This document shows, one piece after another, positions 43,938-52,652 of a stretch of DNA of 63,192 nt. Every line of letters starts with the position of its first letter. The stretch's first letter is position 1. The DNA is from an uncultured Bacteroidota bacterium. GTDB taxonomy: Bacteria; Bacteroidota; Bacteroidia; Bacteroidales; P3. The position numbers were made by a program, and so were the translations under genes. The stretch is taken from the NCBI GenBank assembly GCA_902784465.1, contig CACZUZ010000006.1, forward strand, positions 1-63,192, given 5' to 3'. Under the pieces are notes generated by a model. The model searched no databases. It was not told where the DNA came from and worked only from the letters and a program-made list of their open reading frames with translations.

Positions 43938-44450
43938 ATGAAACATATTAGAATCATCATCCTTCTCGCACTGCTTGGCGCATTCTCTTTCGCTTCCGCT
44001 CAGGCCATCAAGATTCCCGAAACCAATGTCAGCTTCTCGTTCCCGAAAGGCGGATGGAAATACCTGAACACCCAGAAGGTGAACAACAACGTCACCGTTT
44101 ATCTGTATTCCTACTCAAAAAAATATGTAGTAGACAGCAAGGGCGATACCACCATACCGTTCATGCGTGTTTACATCCACAAGAACTACAAAGGCACTGT
44201 CTACGACATGGCAATGAAACGCTACACCAGCCAGCCCTTCCAGTCGCTGGACGAATACCCGTTCAAGGACGGCCTTGGCTACTGGGGAGCCTACACCAGC
44301 AATGAAGACGGCAAAGACTACCTCTTCCGTATGGTTTATCTCAAAGATGGCAGCACCGGTATCGAGATAAGGCTGGAAACCACTCGCGACAACTATAACG
44401 ACTTCGATGCAGAATTCAAGTCCATACTGAATACCATCAAACTGAAATAA
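43938..44450 (+). CDS. Small secreted protein of unknown function
   Basis: A signal peptide ends near FASAQA (about residue 22). The mature protein of about 148 residues is rich in aromatic residues and lysine, opening IKIPETNVSFSFPKGGWKYL, a pattern like PsbP/DUF1795-type beta proteins. The PorE-like OmpA gene begins directly after its stop codon, so the two form one operon and may work together. No catalytic motif is seen. Confidence 0.7.
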   Translation: MKHIRIIILLALLGAFSFASAQAIKIPETNVSFSFPKGGWKYLNTQKVNNNVTVYLYSYSKKYVVDSKGDTTIPFMRVYIHKNYKGTVYDMAMKRYTSQPFQSLDEYPFKDGLGYWGAYTSNEDGKDYLFRMVYLKDGSTGIEIRLETTRDNYNDFDAEFKSILNTIKLK

Positions 44451-47234
44451 ATGTCAATGAATAAGATAATAGCCTGTTTTGCCGTACTGCTCTTCGCAAC
44501 GAGCCTGTCGGCCCAGGTGCATGACGAAAGCTACTATTCAAATCAATACAACAAGATTTACAAAGCTTACGTCCGGCAACCCGACGATGTCGCCAATCTT
44601 CTCACGATGGCATCGTTCTATGCCGACACCGTCAACCCCATGAAGGACTACCCCATGGCTATGCGCTTCGCCACCGAGGCCGAGTCGCTCTATGTCTCCA
44701 TCCTTGAGGACCGCGACAGGTATCGCGAAGCCAAGAAACTCATCAAGAAGAACATCACCGTCACGCTGGTACGCCAGACCAAAAGGGATGTCATCGTTCG
44801 TGCCCGCCGCGAACTTGCGAGCGACGAGCCAATCTCTGATGCCGTTCTCGACAAATACGCCGAGGCTTTCAGCGACGACCCAAACACCTTGCGCTACGTC
44901 GAGAGCAAGCGTCTCCAATCCAGGTTTCAACAGGCCCGCGCGACCAACACTCTTGCCGCCTACCGCTCATTCGTGGAGAGTTACGGCAACACCGACGAGG
45001 GCGAGAAAGCAGCAAACGAGATGAGCGAACTCGCCTACTCGATTGTTGAGAATGCCAAGAGCGAAACCGAAGTAGACCGCCGTCTTGAAGGGTTTCTCGA
45101 CATGGAACCCGTGCGTAGAGCCGCCTCACGCAAGAAGAGTGCCATAGCCTACAATGCCCTGATGGAGAACCCCTCGCCCAAAGCCTGTCGCGAATACCTG
45201 AAAAAATATCCAGGCAGCGACGGCTACTCCGCAGTCTTGGCGATGATGGACGACGAGCTGAACCAGGAGTTTGAGGACATGCACACCGCACGCCAGTTTG
45301 CCGACTTTGCAATAGAAAACTCCGACAACCCCCTTGCCGACGAGGCCATGTCGCGACTCAAAAGCCTCATCACCGACAAGAGGGACATGGAAGCTCTGCG
45401 GATTTACCTTGCCGAGTTCCCCCTCGACGTCAGCTACAACGAGATTTACCTGGAAGTGTTCAACTGGCATACCGAGGAGGGCAACCTTGCTCCCGTCATG
45501 ATGTTTGCCGAGCGGTTCCCCGACTTCCCCTACAAGATGGCCCTGCAGGATGCCTTGAACAACGCACGTCGATTCGACTCCATCGAAATACCACGTACCT
45601 TTGTTGAAAAAGACTTTAGCAAATGGGCATCGAAAATCTACCATCTCACCGGCAAGAAGGAGTCTTTCGTGGCACTGCAACGCACCATTTCGGAACAGAT
45701 AGCCTCGGGACAATGGAAGAAAGCCCTTCAGCGCATCGACTATTTCAACCTCAGCTTCGAGGACAACTGCGTCGACGAAGTGGCCGAACTGCGCGACATT
45801 CTGGAGGCTCCTGTCGACCATCGCTTGGCATCGACGCCCATCGTCCGTCCTGCCTACAACCTGACGCATCCCGTCATGCACCCCGACGGCAAGCAGCTCT
45901 TCTTCTGTCGCACTATCGACGGACAGCCGCACATACAGATTGCCGTCGCAAAACCATCCAAGAAAGGCTCGGTATGGCGTAGCCAGGGCGATGTCGTTTT
46001 CACCAACATCGTCAACAGCGGCATTGAGATCTACAGTTTCTTCGACAATGGCAACAAGATGCTGCTGGGCAGCAACGGCGAGATAATGGTTGCCGAGCTG
46101 CTGGACGACGGCACATGGATTGTCTCCGAGACTCTTCCTCAGCCAGTGAACGACCCCACAGCCTTCGACTTCGACGCCTACATGATGCCCGACGGCAGCG
46201 GCATACTCTTCGCCAGCGACCGCAAAGGCGGACACAACCTGCAACCCTCCTACGCATTCTTCCACGGCGACAACGCGCTGGCCTCCGACATCTACTTCGC
46301 CCCATATTCCAACGGCCAATGGGGCAAGCCCATCAATCTTGGCATCGGCATCAACAGCCCCTATATGGAGTGCAGCCCCGTCATAAGCGACGACCTCAAG
46401 ACCATCTACTTCATCACCGACGGACGAGGACTGGGCTTTGGCGACATCTATTTTGCCTCACGCGACAATGTTGACGACTGGACCACATGGACCAAGCCTG
46501 TCAACTACGGCAAGGGCGTCAACAGCGGACGCAACGAGAAGAGCATCTCCATGTCCGGCACAACCGGCAGCCTATTGTACTGCAGCGATGCCGACGGCCA
46601 CTACGGTTGCTACTCCGTCCCCCTCTATCACACTGTCAACGCCGACTTCACGCATGTGGAAGTCTCCTCAACGACCGTGGGGTTCACCGCCGACATCGTT
46701 GAACTGGCAAGCCACAAAAGCATCGGCAACCCCATCCCCATCAAGCAGGGGTCCTCATGGTCGGGCATGCTGCGTTCCAACAAGACCTACGTTCTTTACG
46801 CCCACCAGAACGGTGTATACATCCCCGCAATGGTCTTCACCCCCTCGCAGAACGACAAGCCCGAGCCACAGATATTCACGGCTTCCAGCCTTCTCAACCT
46901 CGCCGACGACGAGCAGCTGCTCATTCTCAACGGCATCATCTTCCAGGAAGGCAAATCCACTTTGGAGAATTGTTCTGCAAAAGAGATAGACCACCTGGCC
47001 GACTTCCTGAACCGCAACATGCAAGTGGGCGTCGAGTTCACCTGCCATGTTGACGGCGACGACGATGCCGAGTGCTACAAGTTGTCGCAGGAGCGTGCCA
47101 ACCGCATCAAACAGGAGCTCGTATCCCGCGGCATACACACAGACCGCATAGCCACCTCTCCCTACGGCAACAGCCAAACCAAATTGGGCAAAGCCAAAAC
47201 ATCAGTCGGACTCACACTGCACCGGCTGGAATAG
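44451..47234 (+). CDS. PorE-like OmpA family protein (helical repeats, PD40 propeller, OmpA C-terminus)
   Basis: A signal peptide ends LSAQ (about 22). Residues 30-430 are helical, TPR-like. Residues about 470-720 hold WD40/PD40-type propeller blades (MHPDGKQLFFCRT, MMPDGSGILFASDRKGG, SDDLKTIYFITDGRG, SGTTGSLLYCSDADG). Residues about 725-820 look like a small regulatory beta domain. About 835-927 are an OmpA-like peptidoglycan-binding domain (ILNGIIFQEGKSTL, ERANRIKQELVSRG). This order matches PorE of the P. gingivalis T9SS, but the helical part is much longer and the signal is type I, not lipoprotein. It may be a PorE paralogue or an envelope scaffold. Confidence 0.82.
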   Translation: MSMNKIIACFAVLLFATSLSAQVHDESYYSNQYNKIYKAYVRQPDDVANLLTMASFYADTVNPMKDYPMAMRFATEAESLYVSILEDRDRYREAKKLIKKNITVTLVRQTKRDVIVRARRELASDEPISDAVLDKYAEAFSDDPNTLRYVESKRLQSRFQQARATNTLAAYRSFVESYGNTDEGEKAANEMSELAYSIVENAKSETEVDRRLEGFLDMEPVRRAASRKKSAIAYNALMENPSPKACREYLKKYPGSDGYSAVLAMMDDELNQEFEDMHTARQFADFAIENSDNPLADEAMSRLKSLITDKRDMEALRIYLAEFPLDVSYNEIYLEVFNWHTEEGNLAPVMMFAERFPDFPYKMALQDALNNARRFDSIEIPRTFVEKDFSKWASKIYHLTGKKESFVALQRTISEQIASGQWKKALQRIDYFNLSFEDNCVDEVAELRDILEAPVDHRLASTPIVRPAYNLTHPVMHPDGKQLFFCRTIDGQPHIQIAVAKPSKKGSVWRSQGDVVFTNIVNSGIEIYSFFDNGNKMLLGSNGEIMVAELLDDGTWIVSETLPQPVNDPTAFDFDAYMMPDGSGILFASDRKGGHNLQPSYAFFHGDNALASDIYFAPYSNGQWGKPINLGIGINSPYMECSPVISDDLKTIYFITDGRGLGFGDIYFASRDNVDDWTTWTKPVNYGKGVNSGRNEKSISMSGTTGSLLYCSDADGHYGCYSVPLYHTVNADFTHVEVSSTTVGFTADIVELASHKSIGNPIPIKQGSSWSGMLRSNKTYVLYAHQNGVYIPAMVFTPSQNDKPEPQIFTASSLLNLADDEQLLILNGIIFQEGKSTLENCSAKEIDHLADFLNRNMQVGVEFTCHVDGDDDAECYKLSQERANRIKQELVSRGIHTDRIATSPYGNSQTKLGKAKTSVGLTLHRLE

Positions 47235-47319
47235 CCCTCGATTACACACTAATCATTTATTAACAATCCATTGAGGATTTCTTTTTTAGCCTAAGTACTT
47301 CCAAAACAAATATTGGGAG

Positions 47320-47327
47320 TACTTTTG
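47320..47327 (+). promoter_or_regulatory. -7 promoter element for the hydrolase gene
   Basis: TACTTTTG matches TAnnTTTG, 26 bases before the start codon. Confidence 0.5.
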
Positions 47328-47353
47328 TACTTTCTAATCAATGTCACCATACT

Positions 47354-48172
47354 ATGGAGAAGCATAAGGTTATACTGTTCGAAAACAAAGAAATACACTA
47401 CTGGGAGGAGGGTTGTGGCAAAGCCGAAACATTAGTACTGCTCCATGGATTCCTGCAAAGTCTCGACGTGTGGAGTTCCATCATGCTGTCCTACATGCGC
47501 ACGATGCATGTCGTGACCATCGATTTGCCAGGCCACGGTCACAGTGCCACCTATTCCGATGTACACACCATGGACTTTATGGCCGATGCCGTCAAGGCTG
47601 TCCTCGACAGTATCGGAGTAGAGAAATGCACCATGGTGGGCCACTCGCTGGGCGGCTACGTGGCGCTTGCCTTTGCCGACTCCTACGGATATATGCTCAA
47701 CGGACTAGGACTTCTCCATTCGCACGCCCTGGCAGACGACGAACAGAAGCAGCATCAGCGCGACGAGCTCTGCCGCCAGGTCCACACCAACCGCGCCGGC
47801 TTTATCGTCGATTTCATCACCAACCTCTTCGACGAGTCGAAGCGCACCCTGCTGGCCTCCGAGATCAGAGAGCTGCGCGACCAATGTCTCGAGACACGCG
47901 AAGAGGGCATCCTGGCAGCCCAGCGTGGCATGAAGGCACGCCCCTCTCGGGTCAAGACCCTCGCCCGCGCAACCTGTCCGGTGCTCTTCGTCTACGGCAA
48001 AAACGACCGTCGCATCCCCATCGAGTTGGGATTGTCGCAAGCCATGCTTCCCCAGCGTTCCGAGGTACTTTTGCTCGACAATGTAGCCCACATGTCATTC
48101 ATCGAAGAAAAAAAATACCTCAAATTCAGGCTGTATAACTTTGTACATCAATGTTATGCAATTTTATCATAA
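47354..48172 (+). CDS. Alpha/beta hydrolase
   Basis: The 272-residue protein shows the alpha/beta-hydrolase fold: LLHGFLQSLDVW (oxyanion region), VTIDLPGHGHS, the nucleophile elbow GHSLGGY with serine near 97, and a C-terminal NVAHMSFIEE histidine. The DRRIPIELG segment before it carries the likely acid. This pattern fits MenH/BioH-like esterases. The substrate cannot be read, and no menaquinone or biotin genes are adjacent. Confidence 0.85.
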   Translation: MEKHKVILFENKEIHYWEEGCGKAETLVLLHGFLQSLDVWSSIMLSYMRTMHVVTIDLPGHGHSATYSDVHTMDFMADAVKAVLDSIGVEKCTMVGHSLGGYVALAFADSYGYMLNGLGLLHSHALADDEQKQHQRDELCRQVHTNRAGFIVDFITNLFDESKRTLLASEIRELRDQCLETREEGILAAQRGMKARPSRVKTLARATCPVLFVYGKNDRRIPIELGLSQAMLPQRSEVLLLDNVAHMSFIEEKKYLKFRLYNFVHQCYAILS

Positions 48173-48212
48173 AAATAATTAAAAAAAACTTTTCCCATTC
48201 CAATAAATTGTA

Positions 48213-48220
48213 GTACATTT
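48213..48220 (+). promoter_or_regulatory. -7 promoter element for gdhA
   Basis: TACATTTG matches TAnnTTTG, 47 bases before the gdhA start codon. Confidence 0.6.
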
Positions 48221-48267
48221 GTTTTCTCAAAACAAATAACTATTATTATCATAAATCATTAAATACC

Positions 48268-49611
48268 ATGAAAGTAAACGAAATTATGGCCAACCTGGAG
48301 GCCAAACATCCGGGCGAAAACGAGTACTTGCAGGCTGTCCGCGAGGTTCTTGAAACCATCGAAGAGGAATACAACAAACATCCCGAATTCGAGGCCAACA
48401 AGATTGTCGAGCGTATTGTCGAGCCCGACCGCATCTTCACCTTCCGCGTGACCTGGGTCAACGACAAGGGCGAAGTTTGCACCAACCTCGGTTACCGCGT
48501 TCAGTTCAATGCTGCCCTCGGTGCATACAAGGGTGGTCTCCGCTTCCACAAGGCTGTGAACGTCTCCATGCTGAAGTTCCTCGGTTTCGAGCAGATTTTC
48601 AAGAACAGCCTCACCATGCTGCCTCTCGGCGGTGGTAAGGGTGGTTCCGATTTCGACCCCGTTGGAAAGAGCGATGCTGAAATCATGCGTTTCTGCCAGG
48701 CCTTCATGTATGAGCTGTGGCGCAACATCGGTCCCGACCAGGACAGCCCCGCTGGTGACGTGGGAGTTGGCGGTCGTGAAATCGGCTACCTCTACGGTGC
48801 CTACAAGAAACTTGCCCGCGAGCACTCCACTGGTGCCCTCACTGGCAAGAGCTACGGCTGGGGTGGTTCCCTCATCCGTCCCGAGGCTACCGGCTTCGGC
48901 GCCATCTACTATGTCGAGCGCATGGTGAAACAGAATGGTGACAAGATGGAAGGCAAGCGCATTGCCCTCTCCGGCTTCGGTAACGTTGCTTGGGGTGCTG
49001 CCATCAAGGCCACCGAGCTTGGTGCCAAGGTTGTCGCCATCTCCGGCCCCGACGGTGTCTGCGAGATTGAGAACGGCATCACCAAGGAGATGATCGACTA
49101 TATGCTCGTCATGCGTGCTTCGAACCGCAACAAGGTTCAGGACATGGCCGACAAGTTCCCCGGCCAGGCCAAGTTCACCGCTGGCAAGAAGGCTTGGATT
49201 GTCAAGTGCGACATCGCTATGCCTTGCGCTTTCCAGAACGAGCTTGCTGAGGAAGATGCCAAGATGCTCCTCGCCAATGGCGTGAAGTATGTTGCTGAGG
49301 TTTCCAACATGGGTTGCCAGCCCGCCGCTATCGCTGCCATCCAGGCTGCCAAGGTTCCCTTCGGTCCTGGCAAGGCTGTCAACGCCGGTGGTGTTGCCAC
49401 CTCTGGTCTCGAGATCTGCCAGAACGCCGAGCACCGCAACTGGACTGCCGAAGAGGTCGACAAGAACCTCCATACCATCATGAACAACATCTACGACATG
49501 TGCGTCGAGCACGGTCGCGAGGCTGACGGCCACATCAACTACGTGAAGGGCGCCAACATCGCCGGCTTCATGCGCGTTGCCAAAGCCATGGTTGCTCAGG
49601 GTATCATCTAA
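48268..49611 (+). CDS. gdhA: NADP-type glutamate dehydrogenase
   Basis: This 447-residue hexameric-type enzyme makes glutamate from 2-oxoglutarate and ammonia. It has KGGLRFHKAVN, the catalytic lysine region LPLGGGKGGSDFDP, the GYLYGAYK and RPEATGFGA segments, and the Rossmann loop SGFGNVAWG. Codon use differs from neighbours: GGT, GCT, CGT and GTT are frequent where neighbours prefer GGC, GCC and CGC, the usual mark of a highly expressed gene. Its antisense strand carries a long open frame only because of this bias. A terminator follows. Confidence 0.95.
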   Translation: MKVNEIMANLEAKHPGENEYLQAVREVLETIEEEYNKHPEFEANKIVERIVEPDRIFTFRVTWVNDKGEVCTNLGYRVQFNAALGAYKGGLRFHKAVNVSMLKFLGFEQIFKNSLTMLPLGGGKGGSDFDPVGKSDAEIMRFCQAFMYELWRNIGPDQDSPAGDVGVGGREIGYLYGAYKKLAREHSTGALTGKSYGWGGSLIRPEATGFGAIYYVERMVKQNGDKMEGKRIALSGFGNVAWGAAIKATELGAKVVAISGPDGVCEIENGITKEMIDYMLVMRASNRNKVQDMADKFPGQAKFTAGKKAWIVKCDIAMPCAFQNELAEEDAKMLLANGVKYVAEVSNMGCQPAAIAAIQAAKVPFGPGKAVNAGGVATSGLEICQNAEHRNWTAEEVDKNLHTIMNNIYDMCVEHGREADGHINYVKGANIAGFMRVAKAMVAQGII

Positions 49612-49639
49612 TTTGCCCGTCAAACCGTTTTTTATACAG

Positions 49640-49671
49640 AAAGCCGCCCGTGAGGGGCGGCTTTCACTTTT
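49640..49671 (+). terminator. Terminator after gdhA
   Basis: A 10-bp stem (AAAGCCGCCC / GGGCGGCTTT) with a short GTGAG loop is followed by CACTTTTTT. Confidence 0.9.
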
Positions 49672-49721
49672 TTATGCACTACCCTGTTTTTTTCTCTCAA
49701 TAATACCTTTTTCTCACTCCC

Positions 49722-50141
49722 ATGAAAAAAATATCAATCATCAACGGCCCCAACCTCAACCTCACCGGCAAACGCGAGCCCGAAGTGTATGGCACCACCA
49801 CAATGGAACAACTTGTGGACAGCCTCCGCACCGCGTTCCCCGATGTTGAAATCTCATATTTCCAGAGCAATATCGAAGGCGAACTCATCGACCGCATCCA
49901 GCAAGATGGGTTTGTCACTGACGGCATCGTCATCAATGCCGGTGGCTACAGCCACACCAGTGTCGCCATCCACGACGCCCTCAAGGCCGTCCCCGCACCA
50001 GCCATCGAAGTGCATATCAGCAATATCTTCGCACGCGAAGAGTATCGTCACCACTCCCTCATATCGCCTGCCTGCCGAGGCATGATTTGCGGCTTAGGAC
50101 TCAAAGGCTACCACCTTGCCATAGATGCCTTGAGTTGTTGA
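49722..50141 (+). CDS. aroQ: 3-dehydroquinate dehydratase, type II
   Basis: This 139-residue dodecameric-type enzyme removes water from 3-dehydroquinate in the shikimate pathway. It shows INGPNLNLTGKREPEVYG with the catalytic tyrosine, EISYFQSNIEGELIDRI, INAGGYSHTSVAI and the EVHISNIFAREEYRHHS segment. aroK and aroF-CM are elsewhere in the window. The short leader after the gdhA terminator shows no canonical -7 element. Confidence 0.95.
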   Translation: MKKISIINGPNLNLTGKREPEVYGTTTMEQLVDSLRTAFPDVEISYFQSNIEGELIDRIQQDGFVTDGIVINAGGYSHTSVAIHDALKAVPAPAIEVHISNIFAREEYRHHSLISPACRGMICGLGLKGYHLAIDALSC

Positions 50142-50194
50142 AAACATGCTGATAACATCTGTCTTCGACAGTAGTGAAATAGCGAAATACTTAG

Positions 50195-50202
50195 TACTTT
50201 TG
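50195..50202 (+). promoter_or_regulatory. -7 promoter element for the TPR gene
   Basis: TACTTTTG matches TAnnTTTG and lies 58 bases before the start codon. Confidence 0.55.
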
Positions 50203-50260
50203 TTCGGTTGCTGTCACCGCGAAAGCCGATGCCAAATCGGTGACAACCATTCTGTTGTAT

Positions 50261-51676
50261 ATGCAAAAGAAGAACAAAGACCGGTTTAAAAACTACGAAG
50301 AAGACGTAAAGCAACTCGTACTCGACTTCGAGAGGATGCAGAGAAACGGCGAACGCCGCTATTTCGACCTCGACGAGATGGAGATTATCATCGATTTCTA
50401 CCTCGACAACTACGACGGCGAGATGATTGAGAAGTCGGTGCTGCACGGCGAATATCTCTTCCCCGCCTCCTACGAAATCAAGTTGCGTCGCGCCCACCTG
50501 CTCTGCTTCAAGGAACGTTTCAACGAAGCCCACACCCTGCTGAAGCAGATTGAGCGCGTCCAGCCCGACGACACCGACGTGTTGTATGCCATGGGGGTGG
50601 TGTTGAGTGCTTTAGACCAACCTCGCAAGGCCATACAATACTACACAAAGGCTGCTGCCGACGGCTATGAACTGGGCATCATCTACGGCAACATCGCCGA
50701 CGAATATGTAAAGATGAACCGTCTCTCCGAGGCTCGCAACTACTACCGCAAAGCCCTGAGACTAAAGCCCGAAGACGAGCATTCCCTATATGAGCTTGCC
50801 AACTGCTACGAAAACGACGGACTTATCGACAAACTGGTAGACTACTACCAGCACTTCGTCGAGGAACACCCCTACTCGAAAGTGGGCTGGTTCTGTCTTG
50901 CCGAAGGCTATGCCTCGAACATGCTCTATGAGAAAGCCATCGATGCATACCAATATGCCATCGCCATCGATGCCGACTTCTATTATGCCTACAACCAGAT
51001 GTCGTGGTGCCATCAGGCACTTGGCGACTACAAGGCCGCCGTCGACGACCTGCACGACGCCGTCGAACACACCGAAGACAAAGCCCTGGTCTACTATCGC
51101 ATAGGCGATATTTTCCGCTTCCAGGGCAACTCAGCCACAGCCATTAGCTATTTCCGCAAGGCCACCAAGGAGGATCCCTTCTATGCCGACGCATGGCATG
51201 CCATGTCGACCTGCTACACCATGACGATGGATTTTGGAGAGGCTGTAGACTGCGCCCGGAAAGCCATCTCCATCGAACCCGAGTCGCCCATCTACCTCAC
51301 CACGTTGGCACTCATCTATGCCGACAACCGCGACTTCGACAACGCCGACCACTACTTCCAAAGCGCCATCCCCCACTACACCGACTTCGAGCAGGGTTGG
51401 ATAGCATACGCCGACTACCACATCATGCGCGGAAACTACGATGAGGCCATCGACGGACTCAACAAAGGCGTGACCAACAGCGAGATGGCAATGGAATTCT
51501 ACAAAAGGCTTGCGCTCTGCTACTACATGACCAGACGACGCAACATGCTCTTCAACGCCGTGCGAGCCTGCATCTACGACAACCCCGAGGGGGACAAGGA
51601 ACTGCTGAGCTATGTCCCCGAACTGGAAACCGACCTCGAAGTAATGAATATCATCCACTCTAATTCCAAAGAATAA
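50261..51676 (+). CDS. Cytoplasmic tetratricopeptide repeat protein
   Basis: The 471-residue protein has no signal peptide and consists of about ten TPR-type units from residue 70 to 440, such as VLYAMGVVLSALDQPRKAIQ, EARNYYRKALRLKPEDEHS and ALVYYRIGDIFRFQGNSATA. TPRs mediate protein-protein contacts; no enzyme domain is attached. The ATG at 50261 is chosen because it directly follows the leader and gives a charged, soluble N-terminus. dedA begins four bases after the stop. Confidence 0.85.
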   Translation: MQKKNKDRFKNYEEDVKQLVLDFERMQRNGERRYFDLDEMEIIIDFYLDNYDGEMIEKSVLHGEYLFPASYEIKLRRAHLLCFKERFNEAHTLLKQIERVQPDDTDVLYAMGVVLSALDQPRKAIQYYTKAAADGYELGIIYGNIADEYVKMNRLSEARNYYRKALRLKPEDEHSLYELANCYENDGLIDKLVDYYQHFVEEHPYSKVGWFCLAEGYASNMLYEKAIDAYQYAIAIDADFYYAYNQMSWCHQALGDYKAAVDDLHDAVEHTEDKALVYYRIGDIFRFQGNSATAISYFRKATKEDPFYADAWHAMSTCYTMTMDFGEAVDCARKAISIEPESPIYLTTLALIYADNRDFDNADHYFQSAIPHYTDFEQGWIAYADYHIMRGNYDEAIDGLNKGVTNSEMAMEFYKRLALCYYMTRRRNMLFNAVRACIYDNPEGDKELLSYVPELETDLEVMNIIHSNSKE

Positions 51677-51680
51677 TACC

Positions 51681-52472
51681 GTGAAAAAACGCCAACTACT
51701 ATCCTTCATCCTTTTCCTCGCCCTTGCGACGAGCATTTTCGCACAGACCGACAGCCTGGCAGCCTCCACCGGCGAACCCGACCTCATCGAGGCAGAAATC
51801 AACGCAGCCGACAGCCATTACCACGGATGGGTAGCCCAAGTGGTTCACTGGTACAGCCAGCATGTAGGCTACACCGCCGTTGGCACGCTGATGACCATCG
51901 AGAGCTCGTTTGTGCCATTCCCTAGCGAGATTGTCATTCCGCCGGCCGTAATGGTCGCTGCCGACCCAAAGACACCCAACGACATGAAAATATGGCTCAT
52001 AGTGTTGGTAGGCACTCTCGGAGCCCTGCTGGGAGCATACATCAACTATTTCCTTTCCCGCTGGCTGGGGAGACCGATAATATACAAGTTCGTCGACAGC
52101 AAGGTAGGCCATGCCCTACGGCTCTCGGGCGAGAAGATGGAGCGCGCCGAGAAATACTTCAACGACCACGGTGTGGTGAGCACCCTTGTAGGGCGTCTCA
52201 TCCCCGTCATCCGCCAGCTCATCTCCATTCCCGCCGGCCTGTCGAAGATGAACATCGCCACATTCACGTTCTACACCTTCCTCGGGGCAGCCATCTGGAA
52301 CTGCGTGCTGGCACTGCTCGGCTACCTCGCCGTCAAGGCAGGGGGCATGGACTTCATCTTCAAATACAGCGGCATACTGTCCAAAGTCATCATTGTACTC
52401 TTCGTCCTCGCCGTGGCATTCCTCGTTGTCCGCGCCATCGTCCGTAAACGCAAAAACAGCCCAGTGCAATGA
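51681..52472 (+). CDS. DedA family membrane protein
   Basis: The 263-residue protein has a signal-like N-terminus ending IFAQ and then the DedA/SNARE-associated domain: SFVPFPSEIVIPPA, LLGAYINYFLSRWLGR and VSTLVGRLIPVIRQLISIPAGLS. DedA proteins help move lipid carriers such as undecaprenyl phosphate and phosphatidylethanolamine across the membrane. The extra leading hydrophobic segment is unusual for the family in proteobacteria. A 59-residue gene overlaps its end by four bases. Confidence 0.88.
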   Translation: MKKRQLLSFILFLALATSIFAQTDSLAASTGEPDLIEAEINAADSHYHGWVAQVVHWYSQHVGYTAVGTLMTIESSFVPFPSEIVIPPAVMVAADPKTPNDMKIWLIVLVGTLGALLGAYINYFLSRWLGRPIIYKFVDSKVGHALRLSGEKMERAEKYFNDHGVVSTLVGRLIPVIRQLISIPAGLSKMNIATFTFYTFLGAAIWNCVLALLGYLAVKAGGMDFIFKYSGILSKVIIVLFVLAVAFLVVRAIVRKRKNSPVQ

Positions 52473-52648
52473 GCGGCAGCAGCGAAAAAACAGAGGCAGA
52501 TAAAGAACAAAAGTTCGATTGGCAGTCCTTTCTGCGCCGCAAAGACCGCCCGCTGCCCAAAGCAGGCTGCAGCTGGGCTTTCTACATTGTCCTTCTGCTG
52601 ATTATCGTCTACCTTATCGCAATGTTTATCAAGTACAAGCAAGTCTAA
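52469..52648 (+). CDS. Small single-pass membrane protein (59 residues)
   Basis: The ATG overlaps the dedA stop codon (ATGA), and the frame ends four bases before sufS, so it is a genuine coupled gene slot. The first 36 residues are polar and charged (MSGSSEKTEADKEQKFDW...), then a cysteine and one strong membrane helix at about 37-54 (FYIVLLLIIVYLIAMFI), then KYKQV. The charge pattern places the N-terminus in the cytoplasm only weakly. I do not recognise a family. It may be a helper of DedA. Confidence 0.7.
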   Translation: MSGSSEKTEADKEQKFDWQSFLRRKDRPLPKAGCSWAFYIVLLLIIVYLIAMFIKYKQV

Positions 52649-52652
52649 CAAC

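Noticed and set aside
45126-46319. 397-codon frame antisense to the PorE-like gene
   Set aside because: It is Val/Gly-rich shadow sequence of a well-supported gene.
48259-49623. 454-codon open frame antisense to gdhA
   Set aside because: It is a mirror of the strong codon bias of gdhA; the protein has no domain pattern.
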